From PNNG01 sp964577055 (GTDB lineage Bacteria > Bacteroidota > Bacteroidia > UBA7662): a DNA stretch of 64,000 nt. A program made the position numbers and the translations under genes. Below the pieces are notes generated by a model. That model was not told the origin of the DNA and ran no database searches. It saw only the letters and a list, made by a program, of their open reading frames with translations. Shown piece by piece: positions 15,157 to 23,911 of the stretch (position 1 is its first letter; every line of letters starts with the position of its first letter). The stretch is taken from contig CAZNWC010000010.1 of NCBI GenBank assembly GCA_964577055.1, forward strand, positions 1 through 64,000, written 5' to 3'.

Positions 15157-17964
15157 CTAATGCGCCTCCAACCAATTATCTCCCGTCCCCATCTCCACCA
15201 ACACCGGCACCTTCATCGGCAAAGCCTGCTGCATGCCCCGCGCCACGATGTCGCGCAGCTGGTCGAGCTCGGGCAAATAGGCATCAAACACCAATTCGTC
15301 GTGCACCTGCAAGGTCATTTTCGAGCGCAAATCTGCCGCCTTGATGTCGCGGTGAATGTTGATCATCGCCAGCTTGATCATATCGGCAGCCGTACCCTGA
15401 ATGGGGGCATTGATGGCGTTGCGCTCGGCAAAACCGCGCACGGTGGCATTGGCCGAATTGATGTCGCGGATGTAGCGCTTGCGGCCCAACAAGGTCTCAA
15501 CATAGCCCTTGCTGCGGGCGCTGTCAACAATGTTGTGCATATAATCGCGGATTTTGGGGTAGGTTTTGAAGTAGTTTTCAATCAACTCCGAAGCCTCGCC
15601 GCGGGCAATACCCAAGCGCTGACTCAGACCAAAAGCCGATATGCCGTAAATGATGCCAAAGTTGACCATCTTGGCGTTGCGACGTTGCTCACTGCTGACT
15701 TCTTCCAAAGGCACATTGTACACCTTGCTGGCCGTGGCGGCGTGGATGTCATGGCCCAATACAAAGGCTTCGAGCATGTTTTCGTCGCCGCTGATTTCGG
15801 TGATGATCCGCAGCTCAATTTGGCTGTAGTCGGCCGACAACAAAGTATGCTCGGCATCGCGGGGCACAAAGGCCTTGCGCACCTCGCGCCCTTGTTCGGT
15901 GCGGATGGGAATGTTCTGCAAATTGGGGTTGTTGCTGCTCAAACGCCCGGTGGCAGCCACCGCCTGGTTGAAGCTGGTGTGCACCCTGCCGGTACGTGGA
16001 TTGATCATGCCGGGCAAGGCATCTACATAGGTCGATTTGAGCTTCTGCGCCTGCCGGTAATCCAAAACGGCGCGGGCAATGGGATGCTTGACGGCGAGTA
16101 CGCTCAGCACTTCTTCGTCGGTTTTATACTGACCGGTTTTGGTCTTTTTGGCCTTGTCGTCGAGTTTGAGCACGTCAAACAGCACTTCCCCCAATTGTTT
16201 GGGTGAAGCAATGTTGAAGGGCACCCCGGCCAGGGCATACACCTCTTTTTCGTACTGCCTGATTTGCGTTTCGAGCTCTTTCGAAAAATCGGCCAACACC
16301 TGCTTGTCTATCCGCACGCCCTCCAGCTCCATATCGGCCAATACCGGTACCAAGGGCATTTCCACCTCGTTGAACAGCTTTTCTACCTGCTGCTGCCCAA
16401 GCATGGGGGCGAAGGTGTGGTACAATTGCCAGGTGATGTCGGCATCTTCGGCGGCATAGTTCGAGGCCATTTGCACATCCACATCGCGCATGCTGCCCTG
16501 GTCTTTGCCCTTTTTGCCAATGAGCTCGGTGATGCTTTGCGGGCGGTAACCGAGGTAGGTTTCGCTGAGGTAATCCATGTTGTGGCGCGTATCGGGGTCG
16601 ATGAGGTAGTGCGCCAACATGGTGTCCCACAACACCCCGCCCAATTGTACACCGTACATGGCCATCACCTGCCAGTCGAACTTGAGGTTTTGGCCCACCT
16701 TGGTGATGCCAGGGGCCTCGAGCACGCCTTTGAAGCGGGCAACGATGGCTTCGGTGCGGGCGCGGTCGGCCGGACAAGGCACATAGTAGCCCGTTTTGGC
16801 GGCAAAACTGAAGGCCAAGCCCACCAATTCGCCGGTAAGCGGATCGAGGCTGCTGAATTCGGTGTCGAAACAAAAGGCCTTTTGCTGTTCGAGCTCGGCC
16901 ACCAAAGCATCCATCGCAGCGTCAGTTTCCACCAAAATGTATTGCGCGCCGCTGTCGGCCATGGTGCGGTAAACGGTCGTGTCAACTTCATCGGCCGCTA
17001 CACTGGCCCCACGCACGGGTGGGGGCGTAACGGCTTGGCCGAACAAATCGAGCTGACCGCCCGGTGTTGATTCGACTTCGCCGGGCTGCTCGCCCAGCAC
17101 GCGCCGCAGCAGGGTGCGGAACTCGAGCTCGGTAAAGAGCGTGCGGATGGCCTCGGTATTGGGCGGATCGAGGGTGAGGCCCTTTTCGTCGAAATGCACG
17201 GGCACTTCGGTATTGATGGTGGCCAGCCGCTTCGACAGCAATGCCTGCTCGCGGAAGGCAATCACGTTTTCTTTTTGCTTGCCTTTGAGCTGCTCGGCAC
17301 TGTCTACCAGCTTTTCTACGCTGCCAAATTCGGCAATGAGTTTTTTGGCGGTTTTTTCGCCTATGCCTGGAATGCCGGGGATGTTATCAACCGCATCTCC
17401 CCACAAGCCCAAAATGTCGATCACCTGCTGCGGATGGTTGATTTCCCACTTCTCCAGGATTTCGGGCACACCCAAAATTTCAATGCCGTTGCCCATCCGG
17501 GCAGGCTTGTAGATGTACACGTTTTCTTTGACCAGCTGCCCAAAATCTTTGTCGGGCGTAACCATGTACACCTCGTAACCCGCGGCGGCTGCCTGCCAGG
17601 CAAGGGTGCCTATCACGTCGTCGGCTTCATAACCGGGCATTTTGATTACCGGAATGTGGAAGGCTTCGATGAGTTTGTCGATGTAAGGCAAGGCTTTGGC
17701 CAGGTCCTCAGGCATTTCGTCGCGCTGGGCCTTGTAAGCCGGGTAGTCGATGTGCCGCTGGGTAGGTTCAGAAGTATCGAAAGCCACGCCAATGTGGGTG
17801 GGTTTTTCTTTTTCGAGCAAATCGAGCAGCGAAAGGGCAAAGCCAAAAATGGCCGAGGTATTGAGTCCCTTAGAGGTCATGCGCGGATTGCTGGCAAAGG
17901 CGAAATAAGCGCGAAAAACCAGCGCCATGCCGTCGAGCAGGAAGAGTTTTTTGTCGGATTGCAT
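15157..17964 (-). CDS. polA: DNA polymerase I
   Basis: 935 residues, the normal length for a three-domain Pol I. Residues 1-290 form the 5'-3' exonuclease (YEADDVIGTLAW, TPDKDFGQLV, GDAVDNIPGIPGIGEKTA). About 350-545 form the 3'-5' proofreading domain with its acidic residues kept (FDTEFSSLDP, GQNLKFDWQV, AAEDADITWQLY). About 560-935 form the polymerase with motif A (LSADYSQIELRI), motif B (RRNAKMVNFGIIYGIS) and motif C (QVHDELVFDAY). It acts in Okazaki-fragment maturation and repair synthesis. It is monocistronic; TACTTTCG at 17971-17978 on the minus strand is a likely -7 element 6 bp before the ATG. Confidence 0.97.
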   Translation of the reverse strand: MQSDKKLFLLDGMALVFRAYFAFASNPRMTSKGLNTSAIFGFALSLLDLLEKEKPTHIGVAFDTSEPTQRHIDYPAYKAQRDEMPEDLAKALPYIDKLIEAFHIPVIKMPGYEADDVIGTLAWQAAAAGYEVYMVTPDKDFGQLVKENVYIYKPARMGNGIEILGVPEILEKWEINHPQQVIDILGLWGDAVDNIPGIPGIGEKTAKKLIAEFGSVEKLVDSAEQLKGKQKENVIAFREQALLSKRLATINTEVPVHFDEKGLTLDPPNTEAIRTLFTELEFRTLLRRVLGEQPGEVESTPGGQLDLFGQAVTPPPVRGASVAADEVDTTVYRTMADSGAQYILVETDAAMDALVAELEQQKAFCFDTEFSSLDPLTGELVGLAFSFAAKTGYYVPCPADRARTEAIVARFKGVLEAPGITKVGQNLKFDWQVMAMYGVQLGGVLWDTMLAHYLIDPDTRHNMDYLSETYLGYRPQSITELIGKKGKDQGSMRDVDVQMASNYAAEDADITWQLYHTFAPMLGQQQVEKLFNEVEMPLVPVLADMELEGVRIDKQVLADFSKELETQIRQYEKEVYALAGVPFNIASPKQLGEVLFDVLKLDDKAKKTKTGQYKTDEEVLSVLAVKHPIARAVLDYRQAQKLKSTYVDALPGMINPRTGRVHTSFNQAVAATGRLSSNNPNLQNIPIRTEQGREVRKAFVPRDAEHTLLSADYSQIELRIITEISGDENMLEAFVLGHDIHAATASKVYNVPLEEVSSEQRRNAKMVNFGIIYGISAFGLSQRLGIARGEASELIENYFKTYPKIRDYMHNIVDSARSKGYVETLLGRKRYIRDINSANATVRGFAERNAINAPIQGTAADMIKLAMINIHRDIKAADLRSKMTLQVHDELVFDAYLPELDQLRDIVARGMQQALPMKVPVLVEMGTGDNWLEAH

Positions 17965-17970
17965 AGGCTA

Positions 17971-17978
17971 CGAAAGTA
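17971..17978 (-). promoter_or_regulatory. Probable -7 element TACTTTCG for polA
   Basis: One mismatch from TAnnTTTG on the minus strand, 6 bp upstream of the polA ATG. Another case of an element almost touching the start codon. Confidence 0.4.
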
Positions 17979-18108
17979 AGGATTCTTGCTGGGCTGTGCC
18001 AAGCAATTCTATGCATCCAACGAAACCTTTTGACCGCTGAATTGCTTTAAGTCAAGGAGCTAACGGTCACCGTGTAACTTCCATAACAGATAAAAAAGTC
18101 TGATTACG

Positions 18109-18116
18109 TATCTTTG
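18109..18116 (+). promoter_or_regulatory. -7 promoter element TATCTTTG
   Basis: Exact TAnnTTTG match, 18 bp before the ATG at 18135. It overlaps the frame's upstream ATG-less extension and so argues for the start at 18135. Confidence 0.65.
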
Positions 18117-18134
18117 TCCAACTTTAGAGCATTC

Positions 18135-19139
18135 ATGATTCAAACCGACCTCTGCATCATTGGGGCGGGCCCGGTAGGCCTGTTCACCGTATTCGAAGCC
18201 GGACTCCTCAAGATGCGCTGCCACCTCATCGACGCCCTGCCGCAGGTGGGTGGACAGCTTGCCGAGATATATCCCAAAAAACCCATCTACGATATTCCGG
18301 GTTATCCCAGTATCCTCGCCGGCGAATTGGTCGATAACCTGATGGCGCAAATCGCCCCCTTCAAACCTACTTTTACCTTGGGCGAGAGGGTAGAGGCGCT
18401 CGACCGCCAGCCCGATCAATCGTTTGTGGTGCGCACCAATTTGGGCACCGAAGTGGCGTGCAAGGCGGTGGTGATTGCAGCCGGACTCGGTTGCTTTGAA
18501 CCCCGCAAGCCCGAATTGGCCAACATCGATGCCTATGAACACAAGGGCATCAGCTACATGATCCTCGATCCCGAAAAATACCGCGGCAAAAAGGTGATTT
18601 TGGCCGGTGGGGGCGATTCGGCCCTCGACTGGACCATTTTCCTGGCCGATGTGGCCACCGAACTCACCCTGGTACACCGCAACGAAACCTTCCGTGGAGC
18701 TATTGATTCGGCCGAAAAAGTGGCTGAATTGGCCCAAAGCGGACGCATTCGCCTGCTGCTCAGCTCCGAGCTCACCGGCTTGGAAGGCGACGAACAATTG
18801 CGTGCCGTGAAAATCACCAACAAACAAAAAGAAAGCAGCTGGTACGAAACCGACTACCTCATTCCGTTATTTGGTTTGAGTCCGAAACTCGGTCCCATTG
18901 AAGGCTGGGGGCTCAACCTCGACAAAAACGCCATTGAAGTGGCTGTGCACGATTACAGCACCAATGTACCCGGTATTTACGCCATTGGCGACATCAACAC
19001 CTATCCAGGCAAGCTCAAGCTCATTTTGTGTGGTTTCCACGAAGCCGCCCTCATGGTGCAGAGTGCCTTCAAATTGGTGTACCCCGACCAAAAACTCAGT
19101 TTCAAATACACCACCGTAAACGGCGTCCACGCATTCTGA
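18135..19139 (+). CDS. Ferredoxin-NADP+ reductase, thioredoxin-reductase type
   Basis: 334 residues starting MIQTDLCIIGAGPVGL, an FAD-binding GxGxxG motif at the very N-terminus. A second dinucleotide motif (VILAGGGDSALDW, about 156-168) binds NADP(H). The conserved IYAIGDINTYPGK segment closes the FAD site. There is no CxxC redox pair, which separates this group (YumC-like) from thioredoxin reductase. The next gene, overlapping by one base, is a 2Fe-2S ferredoxin, a strong hint that it is the redox partner. Together they would move electrons between NADPH and ferredoxin-dependent enzymes. Confidence 0.9.
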   Translation: MIQTDLCIIGAGPVGLFTVFEAGLLKMRCHLIDALPQVGGQLAEIYPKKPIYDIPGYPSILAGELVDNLMAQIAPFKPTFTLGERVEALDRQPDQSFVVRTNLGTEVACKAVVIAAGLGCFEPRKPELANIDAYEHKGISYMILDPEKYRGKKVILAGGGDSALDWTIFLADVATELTLVHRNETFRGAIDSAEKVAELAQSGRIRLLLSSELTGLEGDEQLRAVKITNKQKESSWYETDYLIPLFGLSPKLGPIEGWGLNLDKNAIEVAVHDYSTNVPGIYAIGDINTYPGKLKLILCGFHEAALMVQSAFKLVYPDQKLSFKYTTVNGVHAF

Positions 19140-19459
19140 TGAGCGATATCCGCGTATTTGTGGCCGAGCCCGACGGCAGCCGCACCGAGCACAGCTTTCC
19201 TACCGACATGGGCTTGAGCCTCATGGAAGCCCTCAAAGGCAGCGATTACCCCATTTTGGCCACTTGCGGCGGCATGGCTTTGTGTGCCACCTGCCACATC
19301 GAGCTGCTCGAAGGCAGTGCCAATGAACCCACCAACGAAGAGCTCGACATGCTCGATACGCTCTTCAACACCACTGAACAGAGCCGTCTCAGTTGCCAAA
19401 TACGCCTCAACAGCCTCAGCGACGGCGCCGTGGTGCGGGTGCTGGGCGACGGGCAGTAA
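19139..19459 (+). CDS. 2Fe-2S ferredoxin, adrenodoxin type
   Basis: 106 residues. The ATG overlaps the preceding TGA by one base (TGATG). The four cluster ligands are Cys43, Cys49, Cys52 (TCGGMALCATCH) and Cys86 (SRLSC), the C-x5-C-x2-C...C pattern of ISC/adrenodoxin-type ferredoxins. The acidic helix between them (NEPTNEELDMLD) is the usual partner-docking surface. Likely reduced by the reductase encoded just upstream. Confidence 0.92.
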   Translation: MSDIRVFVAEPDGSRTEHSFPTDMGLSLMEALKGSDYPILATCGGMALCATCHIELLEGSANEPTNEELDMLDTLFNTTEQSRLSCQIRLNSLSDGAVVRVLGDGQ

Positions 19460-19824
19460 GTTCAAGGTTCAAGGTTCAAAGTTCAAAAGAAGATGGTTGG
19501 ATGATGGTGAGGCGTACACTCATGCAAGGTTTGTGATTGTGGCAAAGTAAGGTGTGAGGTTGAAGTACTCGAAGCCGGTGGCTGAGGATATCGAAGCAGT
19601 TGGCTGAGGATATCGAAGCCCGGCATTAAAACCCCTTCATTCCTGCCATCTTTTTCTCAATTTTGAGTTTTCAATCATCTTCCCACCGGTTGAGCGCAGT
19701 GAAACCCTTTCTTGAACCTTGAACCCCCGCCTTGCGGGATTTCGCTTCGCTCAACTTGAACTCCTTGGATTGAGCGCAGCGAAACCCCTTTTGAACTTTG
19801 AACCTTGAACTTTGAACCTTGAAC
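19460..19824. repeat. Heptad-armed composite inverted repeat
   Basis: The left arm at 19460-19489 consists of GTTCAAG/GTTCAAA words. The right arm at 19788-19824 is its reverse complement (TTGAACT/TTGAACC words). Inside lie a direct repeat GTGGCTGAGGATATCGAAGC near 19579 and 19603 (one base different), TTGAACCTTGAAC at 19710-19723, a CCCGC/GCGGG stem, and a hairpin of about 17 bp between 19737-19754 and 19770-19787 built from TTGAGCGCAGCGAAA. This fills the gap between the ferredoxin gene and ruvX. No gene was found inside. Confidence 0.75.
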
Positions 19825-19828
19825 CGTC

Positions 19829-20242
19829 ATGCCCCGCATTTTATCCATCGACTACGGTAGCAAACGCGTTGGTTTAGCCGTTACCGACCCGCTGGGCATT
19901 TTTGCCACCGCGCTCGATACGGTGCACAGCCAAGACCTGGTGGCCTACCTCAAAGCCTACCACGCCCGCGAGGGCATTTCGGCCTTTGTGTTGGGCGAGC
20001 CCAAGACCATGCGCAACGAGCCTTCGCAAACCGCCATGCAGATTCAGGAGTTTGCTGTACATTTGCAACGGACTTTCCCGGGCATTCCGGTGCACCGCAT
20101 CGACGAGCGGTTTACCTCCAAAATTGCCCTGCAAGCCATCGCCCAAAGCGATTTAAAGAAAAAACAACGGCAAGAAAAAGACCGGGTCGATCAAATCAGC
20201 GCGGTCCTCATCTTGCAAACTTACCTCGAGCAACAAAGATGA
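19829..20242 (+). CDS. ruvX: Holliday-junction resolvase-like RuvX/YqgF
   Basis: 137 residues with an RNase H-like fold: first catalytic aspartate in ILSIDYGSKRVGLAV, a glutamate in FVLGEPKTM, and the C-terminal IDERFTSKIALQAI plus DRVDQISAVLILQTYL carrying the last acidic residue. The family processes pre-16S rRNA ends and has been proposed as a resolvase. The start lies 4 bp after the repeat arm, and it overlaps def by 4 bp (ATGA). Confidence 0.93.
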   Translation: MPRILSIDYGSKRVGLAVTDPLGIFATALDTVHSQDLVAYLKAYHAREGISAFVLGEPKTMRNEPSQTAMQIQEFAVHLQRTFPGIPVHRIDERFTSKIALQAIAQSDLKKKQRQEKDRVDQISAVLILQTYLEQQR

Positions 20243-20799
20243 CCTTACCCATTGTAGCCTACGGCGATCCGGTACTGAATACCAAAGCAAGCAATATTTC
20301 CGCCGATTATCCCGGCCTGAGCGAACTCATCGACAATATGTTCGAGACCATGTATGCGGCAAACGGAGTGGGTTTGGCAGCACCGCAAATCGGCTTGCCC
20401 ATCCGCTTGTTTGTAATCGATGCAGCTGCATACGACGAGGAGCAATTCAAGGACGAAAAACGCGTCTTCATCAATGCCGAAATTGTGGAATTTAAGGGCG
20501 ATGAATGGGCTTTCAACGAAGGCTGCCTGAGCATTCCCGATGTACGTGGCGACGTTTTCCGTCCCGAAACCATCAAAATCCGCTATTTCGACGAAAATTT
20601 CAAAGAACACCTCGCCGAATTCAGCGATATGCCTTCGCGCATCATCCAGCACGAATACGACCACATCGAAGGCAAATTATTCACCGAAAAATTGGCCCCG
20701 CTCCGCCGCCGCATGGTGCAAAAGAAACTGGAGCAAATCAAAAACGGCATCGTTTCGGTGAGCTACCGCATGCGTTTTGCCCGCACCAAGAAAAAGTAG
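20239..20799 (+). CDS. def: Peptide deformylase
   Basis: 186 residues with the three hallmark motifs in order: GVGLAAPQIG (about 41-50), EGCLSIP (about 94-100, with the metal-binding Cys) and QHEYDH (about 137-142, the HExxH zinc/iron site). It removes the formyl group from new N-termini in the cytoplasm. A basic C-terminal tail (MRFARTKKK) could contact the ribosome. It is translationally coupled to ruvX through a 4-bp overlap. Confidence 0.96.
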   Translation: MTLPIVAYGDPVLNTKASNISADYPGLSELIDNMFETMYAANGVGLAAPQIGLPIRLFVIDAAAYDEEQFKDEKRVFINAEIVEFKGDEWAFNEGCLSIPDVRGDVFRPETIKIRYFDENFKEHLAEFSDMPSRIIQHEYDHIEGKLFTEKLAPLRRRMVQKKLEQIKNGIVSVSYRMRFARTKKK

Positions 20800-20801
20800 C
20801 G

Positions 20802-20824
20802 TAACCTTAGCTGCGGTTATTTTT
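20802..20824 (+). terminator. Weak intrinsic terminator after def
   Basis: TAACC (20802-20806) pairs with GGTTA (20815-20819), followed by five Ts. The stem is only 5 bp. It overlaps the stop codon of the convergent T9SS protein gene. Confidence 0.4.
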
Positions 20825-22379
20825 CAATCACAATACGGTGGTGTGAAATACCCTCTTTGGTTTGGATGCCTAGCAAGTAAGTGCCCGCTGGCAGGTGCTT
20901 TAAATCAATTTCCATTTTTGAAACATCGCTGTGCTTTGCTTCGATCAGTTGACCTGTGAGTTGCATCAAATGAAGCCGCTGAATGGGTAGCTCGCTTTGA
21001 ATGAATAGTTTGTCATTGGCCGGATTAGGGAAAATACGCAATGAAGCCATCGACTTTTCGGGAACGCGCACACCCGTCCCAATGGTTACAGCCATGGTAT
21101 CGTTGGCAACGCAAGTTGAGGGAGAGGTACTGCGTAATTGTATTTGCCCGACACCACGCGTTGTCCATTGTACTTGCGTTTGAATGCCTGTATCGGGTAG
21201 GGCTATTCCTCCTAATGCAATCCAACGGTAGGTATAATTGGGCATCGGATTTCGAACGATGTAATTGTTACTGCTTCCCAAATTCACCGAATCGGGACCT
21301 GTGATACCACCTGCTTGCGCATTTTCAACACGAATGAATACTGATCGAAGTGTATCGCAATCGAAAACAGACGACAAGGTGTCGTTCCATGAAGTGGAAC
21401 TGTAAAACACCCTGCCATCGGGGTGAACCACCGAATCACATCCAGAAAAAATGATGGAGTCTTTTAAATTGGCACAATTTGAAGTACCAATCCATGCCTT
21501 GGTCATCAACGAAATGCTCCCTACGAGCTGCCCTGCGCGGTACTCATCGCGTTGCAGCACAAGGACGGAAACCTGGGTGCTACTCACCTTATATTTAATG
21601 CTGCCATCTGTTTGATTGATGCGCACGGTATCTACCAAGTTGAAAAAGGGTTGTGATGCAGAAAGACCCGGCATATATGCGAACTGTGTGTTCCAATTTG
21701 AAAGGGGTGCCGTTAGTCTGTAAACCAACGAATCACCGTCGGGTTCGCTTTGTGCCATGCGCATTTCAATGGGCCAATTGATGCAGTAAAATGGCTTGGT
21801 GGTTAACCGCAGTGCACCGCTGCTGTTCCCTAAACTTGCGTTGTTGTTCAAAAATGCGTGCAGGTAAAACCCCGGGTAAAGGCCCGAAAGCAGGTTATTA
21901 GTTGCTGAGTGACAGCAAAAGGAGGCATTGGCTGTACTCCCCCAAGTCAAATCCCATAAATTACATAAACTATCCATTGAACCAGCGAAGGTGTAATTTC
22001 CATCAAAAAAATGCTCAACAATGCTGTTTCCGGTTCTACCTGTGCAGGAACTGGTGGTGGTGTCGCAGCGGCCAGGTAAACTTACAGGACTAGGAAGTCG
22101 CGTCAAATTGAGCGATACGGCATTGCCGCCGCAACGGTTACGCAGGTAAATGGTTGTAAATGGAAAACTAGGCAAAAAGGGCGCAAGCTTGGCACCAGAA
22201 CAGTCCTCATACAGAATCATTCGGATGTTGTAGGTATTGCCCGATACTTTGGTGTAGGTTATGACACCACCATGGAGGTGTTCAGCATGTGACCATGGCC
22301 CCAAAAGGCACAGTTGGAGTACGATGAACAAGGCTTTGAACCGGAAGTGATTACAGAATTCGTGCTGTATCATGTGCAC
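20817..22379 (-). CDS. Secreted surface protein with T9SS sorting domain
   Basis: 520 residues. A signal peptide (FKALFIVLQLCLLG) ends near SHA. The mature start EHLHGGVITYTKVSGNTY is typical of large Bacteroidota surface proteins of the gliding/adhesin kind, and a region with several Cys (CDTTTSSC, CNLWDL, ASFCCHS) follows. The last 75 residues are a type A T9SS sorting domain: LRIFPNPANDKLFIQ, then LPAGTYLLGIQTKEGISHHR. The protein should cross the outer membrane by type IX secretion and be released or anchored. A start two codons later (MIQHEF) is also possible. Ligand or function unknown. Confidence 0.88.
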   Translation of the reverse strand: MHMIQHEFCNHFRFKALFIVLQLCLLGPWSHAEHLHGGVITYTKVSGNTYNIRMILYEDCSGAKLAPFLPSFPFTTIYLRNRCGGNAVSLNLTRLPSPVSLPGRCDTTTSSCTGRTGNSIVEHFFDGNYTFAGSMDSLCNLWDLTWGSTANASFCCHSATNNLLSGLYPGFYLHAFLNNNASLGNSSGALRLTTKPFYCINWPIEMRMAQSEPDGDSLVYRLTAPLSNWNTQFAYMPGLSASQPFFNLVDTVRINQTDGSIKYKVSSTQVSVLVLQRDEYRAGQLVGSISLMTKAWIGTSNCANLKDSIIFSGCDSVVHPDGRVFYSSTSWNDTLSSVFDCDTLRSVFIRVENAQAGGITGPDSVNLGSSNNYIVRNPMPNYTYRWIALGGIALPDTGIQTQVQWTTRGVGQIQLRSTSPSTCVANDTMAVTIGTGVRVPEKSMASLRIFPNPANDKLFIQSELPIQRLHLMQLTGQLIEAKHSDVSKMEIDLKHLPAGTYLLGIQTKEGISHHRIVIEK

Positions 22380-22588
22380 AATTTCGAGCCTGTAAGGGAT
22401 TTGTCGAATTAAATATTCATTAATATTGCCTAAAGCAATTTTTCAGAAGCCATTCTTTAACAATGAAGCTTAAAATTCCTATGCTTGCATAGAATCGTTC
22501 TAAACTATGAGGCTTTTTGAACTGCATCGCCGAGAGACTTGAAAAATCGGCCATTCTATCCGTATTTTGACGGCTTAAAGCCAAACCG

Positions 22589-23911
22589 ATGATCCAATCG
22601 CTTGTGTTTATCGTCTTGTTTGCTGCCGGGGTAGGTTTGTTCGCCCGCCAGGTGGCCCGCATCCGCCGCAACATCTTTTTGGGGCGGCCGCTCAACCGCA
22701 CCGACCGCCCGGCCGACCGCTGGAAAACCATGGCCCGCGTGGCCCTCGGTCAGAGCAAAATGGTGACACGTCCCGTTGCCGGCTTCTTCCACATCCTCAT
22801 CTACGTGGGCTTTGTGCTCATCAACATCGAAGTGCTCGAGATTGTGATCGACGGCATTTTCGGCACCCACCGCATCTTTAAGCCGCTCTTGGGTGATTTC
22901 TACAACGTCGTCATCGGCTTTTTTGAAGTGCTGGGCGTGGGCGTGCTCCTGGCTTGCGTGGTGTTTTTGTGGCGCCGCAATGTGCAACCGCTGGCACGTT
23001 TTAAGAGTCCCGAAATGACCGGCTGGCCTACCCTCGACGCCAACCTCATCCTCCTCATCGAAATTGTGCTCATGAGCGCACTCTTGCTCATGAACGCCGC
23101 CGAAGCCAATATGCCCGACAAAGGTGGCTACCTCGTGAGCAATATGTTGGCGCCCATTTTCGCAGGGGTGTCGCCCGAAGGACTGCACCTCATCGAACGT
23201 GTGTGCTGGTGGCTGCACATCGTGGGCATCCTCGCCTTCCTTAACTACCTGCCCTACAGCAAACACTTCCACATCATCATGGCTTTCCCGAACACCTGGT
23301 ATGCGCAGCTGGAGCCGGCTGGACAAATGTCGAACATGGAAAGCGTGAAGAAAGAAGTGGCGCTGATGATGGACCCCAATGCCAACCCCTACGCTGCACC
23401 TGCCGACGGAGCCGAAGCACCGGGTCGTTTTGGCGCCAAAGACGTACAAGATTTGCCTTGGAAAAGCCTGCTCGACGCCTACAGCTGTACCGAATGCGGT
23501 CGTTGCACCAGCGTTTGTCCGGCCAACACCACCGGCAAACTCCTCTCACCACGCAAAATCATGATGGATACCCGCGACCGCCTGGCCGAAGTGGGCGCCA
23601 ACATCGATAAAAATGGTTCGTTTGTCGACGATGGTAAATCGCTGTTGGGCGACTACATTACCGCCGAAGAAATCCAGGCCTGCACCACCTGCAATGCCTG
23701 TGTAGAAGCTTGTCCGGTGCTCATCAACCCCGTGAGCATCATCACCGAATTGCGCCGTTACCAGGCCATGGAAGCCTCGCAGGTGCCATCGGAATGGGGA
23801 CTGATGTTTGGCAACATCGAAAACAATGGAGCACCCTGGCAGTTTCCGGCTGCCGACCGTTTTGCCTGGGCCGATAACCTCACCGTGAATTCTAAAAAGA
23901 ACGAAGCATGA
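22589..23911 (+). CDS. Membrane-bound 4Fe-4S oxidoreductase subunit
   Basis: 440 residues. The N-terminal half has about five membrane helices like the NarI/HdrE cytochrome-type anchors (IQSLVFIVLFAAGVGLFA, GFFHILIYVGFVLI, WWLHIVGILAFLNYL with conserved His). The C-terminal half carries two 4Fe-4S motifs: CTECGRCTSVCP and CTTCNACVEACP. It matches the (Fe-S)-binding protein that in many Bacteroidota stands before a CCG-domain protein, as here (ATGA overlap). By analogy with HdrDE/GlpC-like complexes it passes electrons between a cytoplasmic donor and the quinone pool, but the substrate is not established. Confidence 0.88.
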   Translation: MIQSLVFIVLFAAGVGLFARQVARIRRNIFLGRPLNRTDRPADRWKTMARVALGQSKMVTRPVAGFFHILIYVGFVLINIEVLEIVIDGIFGTHRIFKPLLGDFYNVVIGFFEVLGVGVLLACVVFLWRRNVQPLARFKSPEMTGWPTLDANLILLIEIVLMSALLLMNAAEANMPDKGGYLVSNMLAPIFAGVSPEGLHLIERVCWWLHIVGILAFLNYLPYSKHFHIIMAFPNTWYAQLEPAGQMSNMESVKKEVALMMDPNANPYAAPADGAEAPGRFGAKDVQDLPWKSLLDAYSCTECGRCTSVCPANTTGKLLSPRKIMMDTRDRLAEVGANIDKNGSFVDDGKSLLGDYITAEEIQACTTCNACVEACPVLINPVSIITELRRYQAMEASQVPSEWGLMFGNIENNGAPWQFPAADRFAWADNLTVNSKKNEA

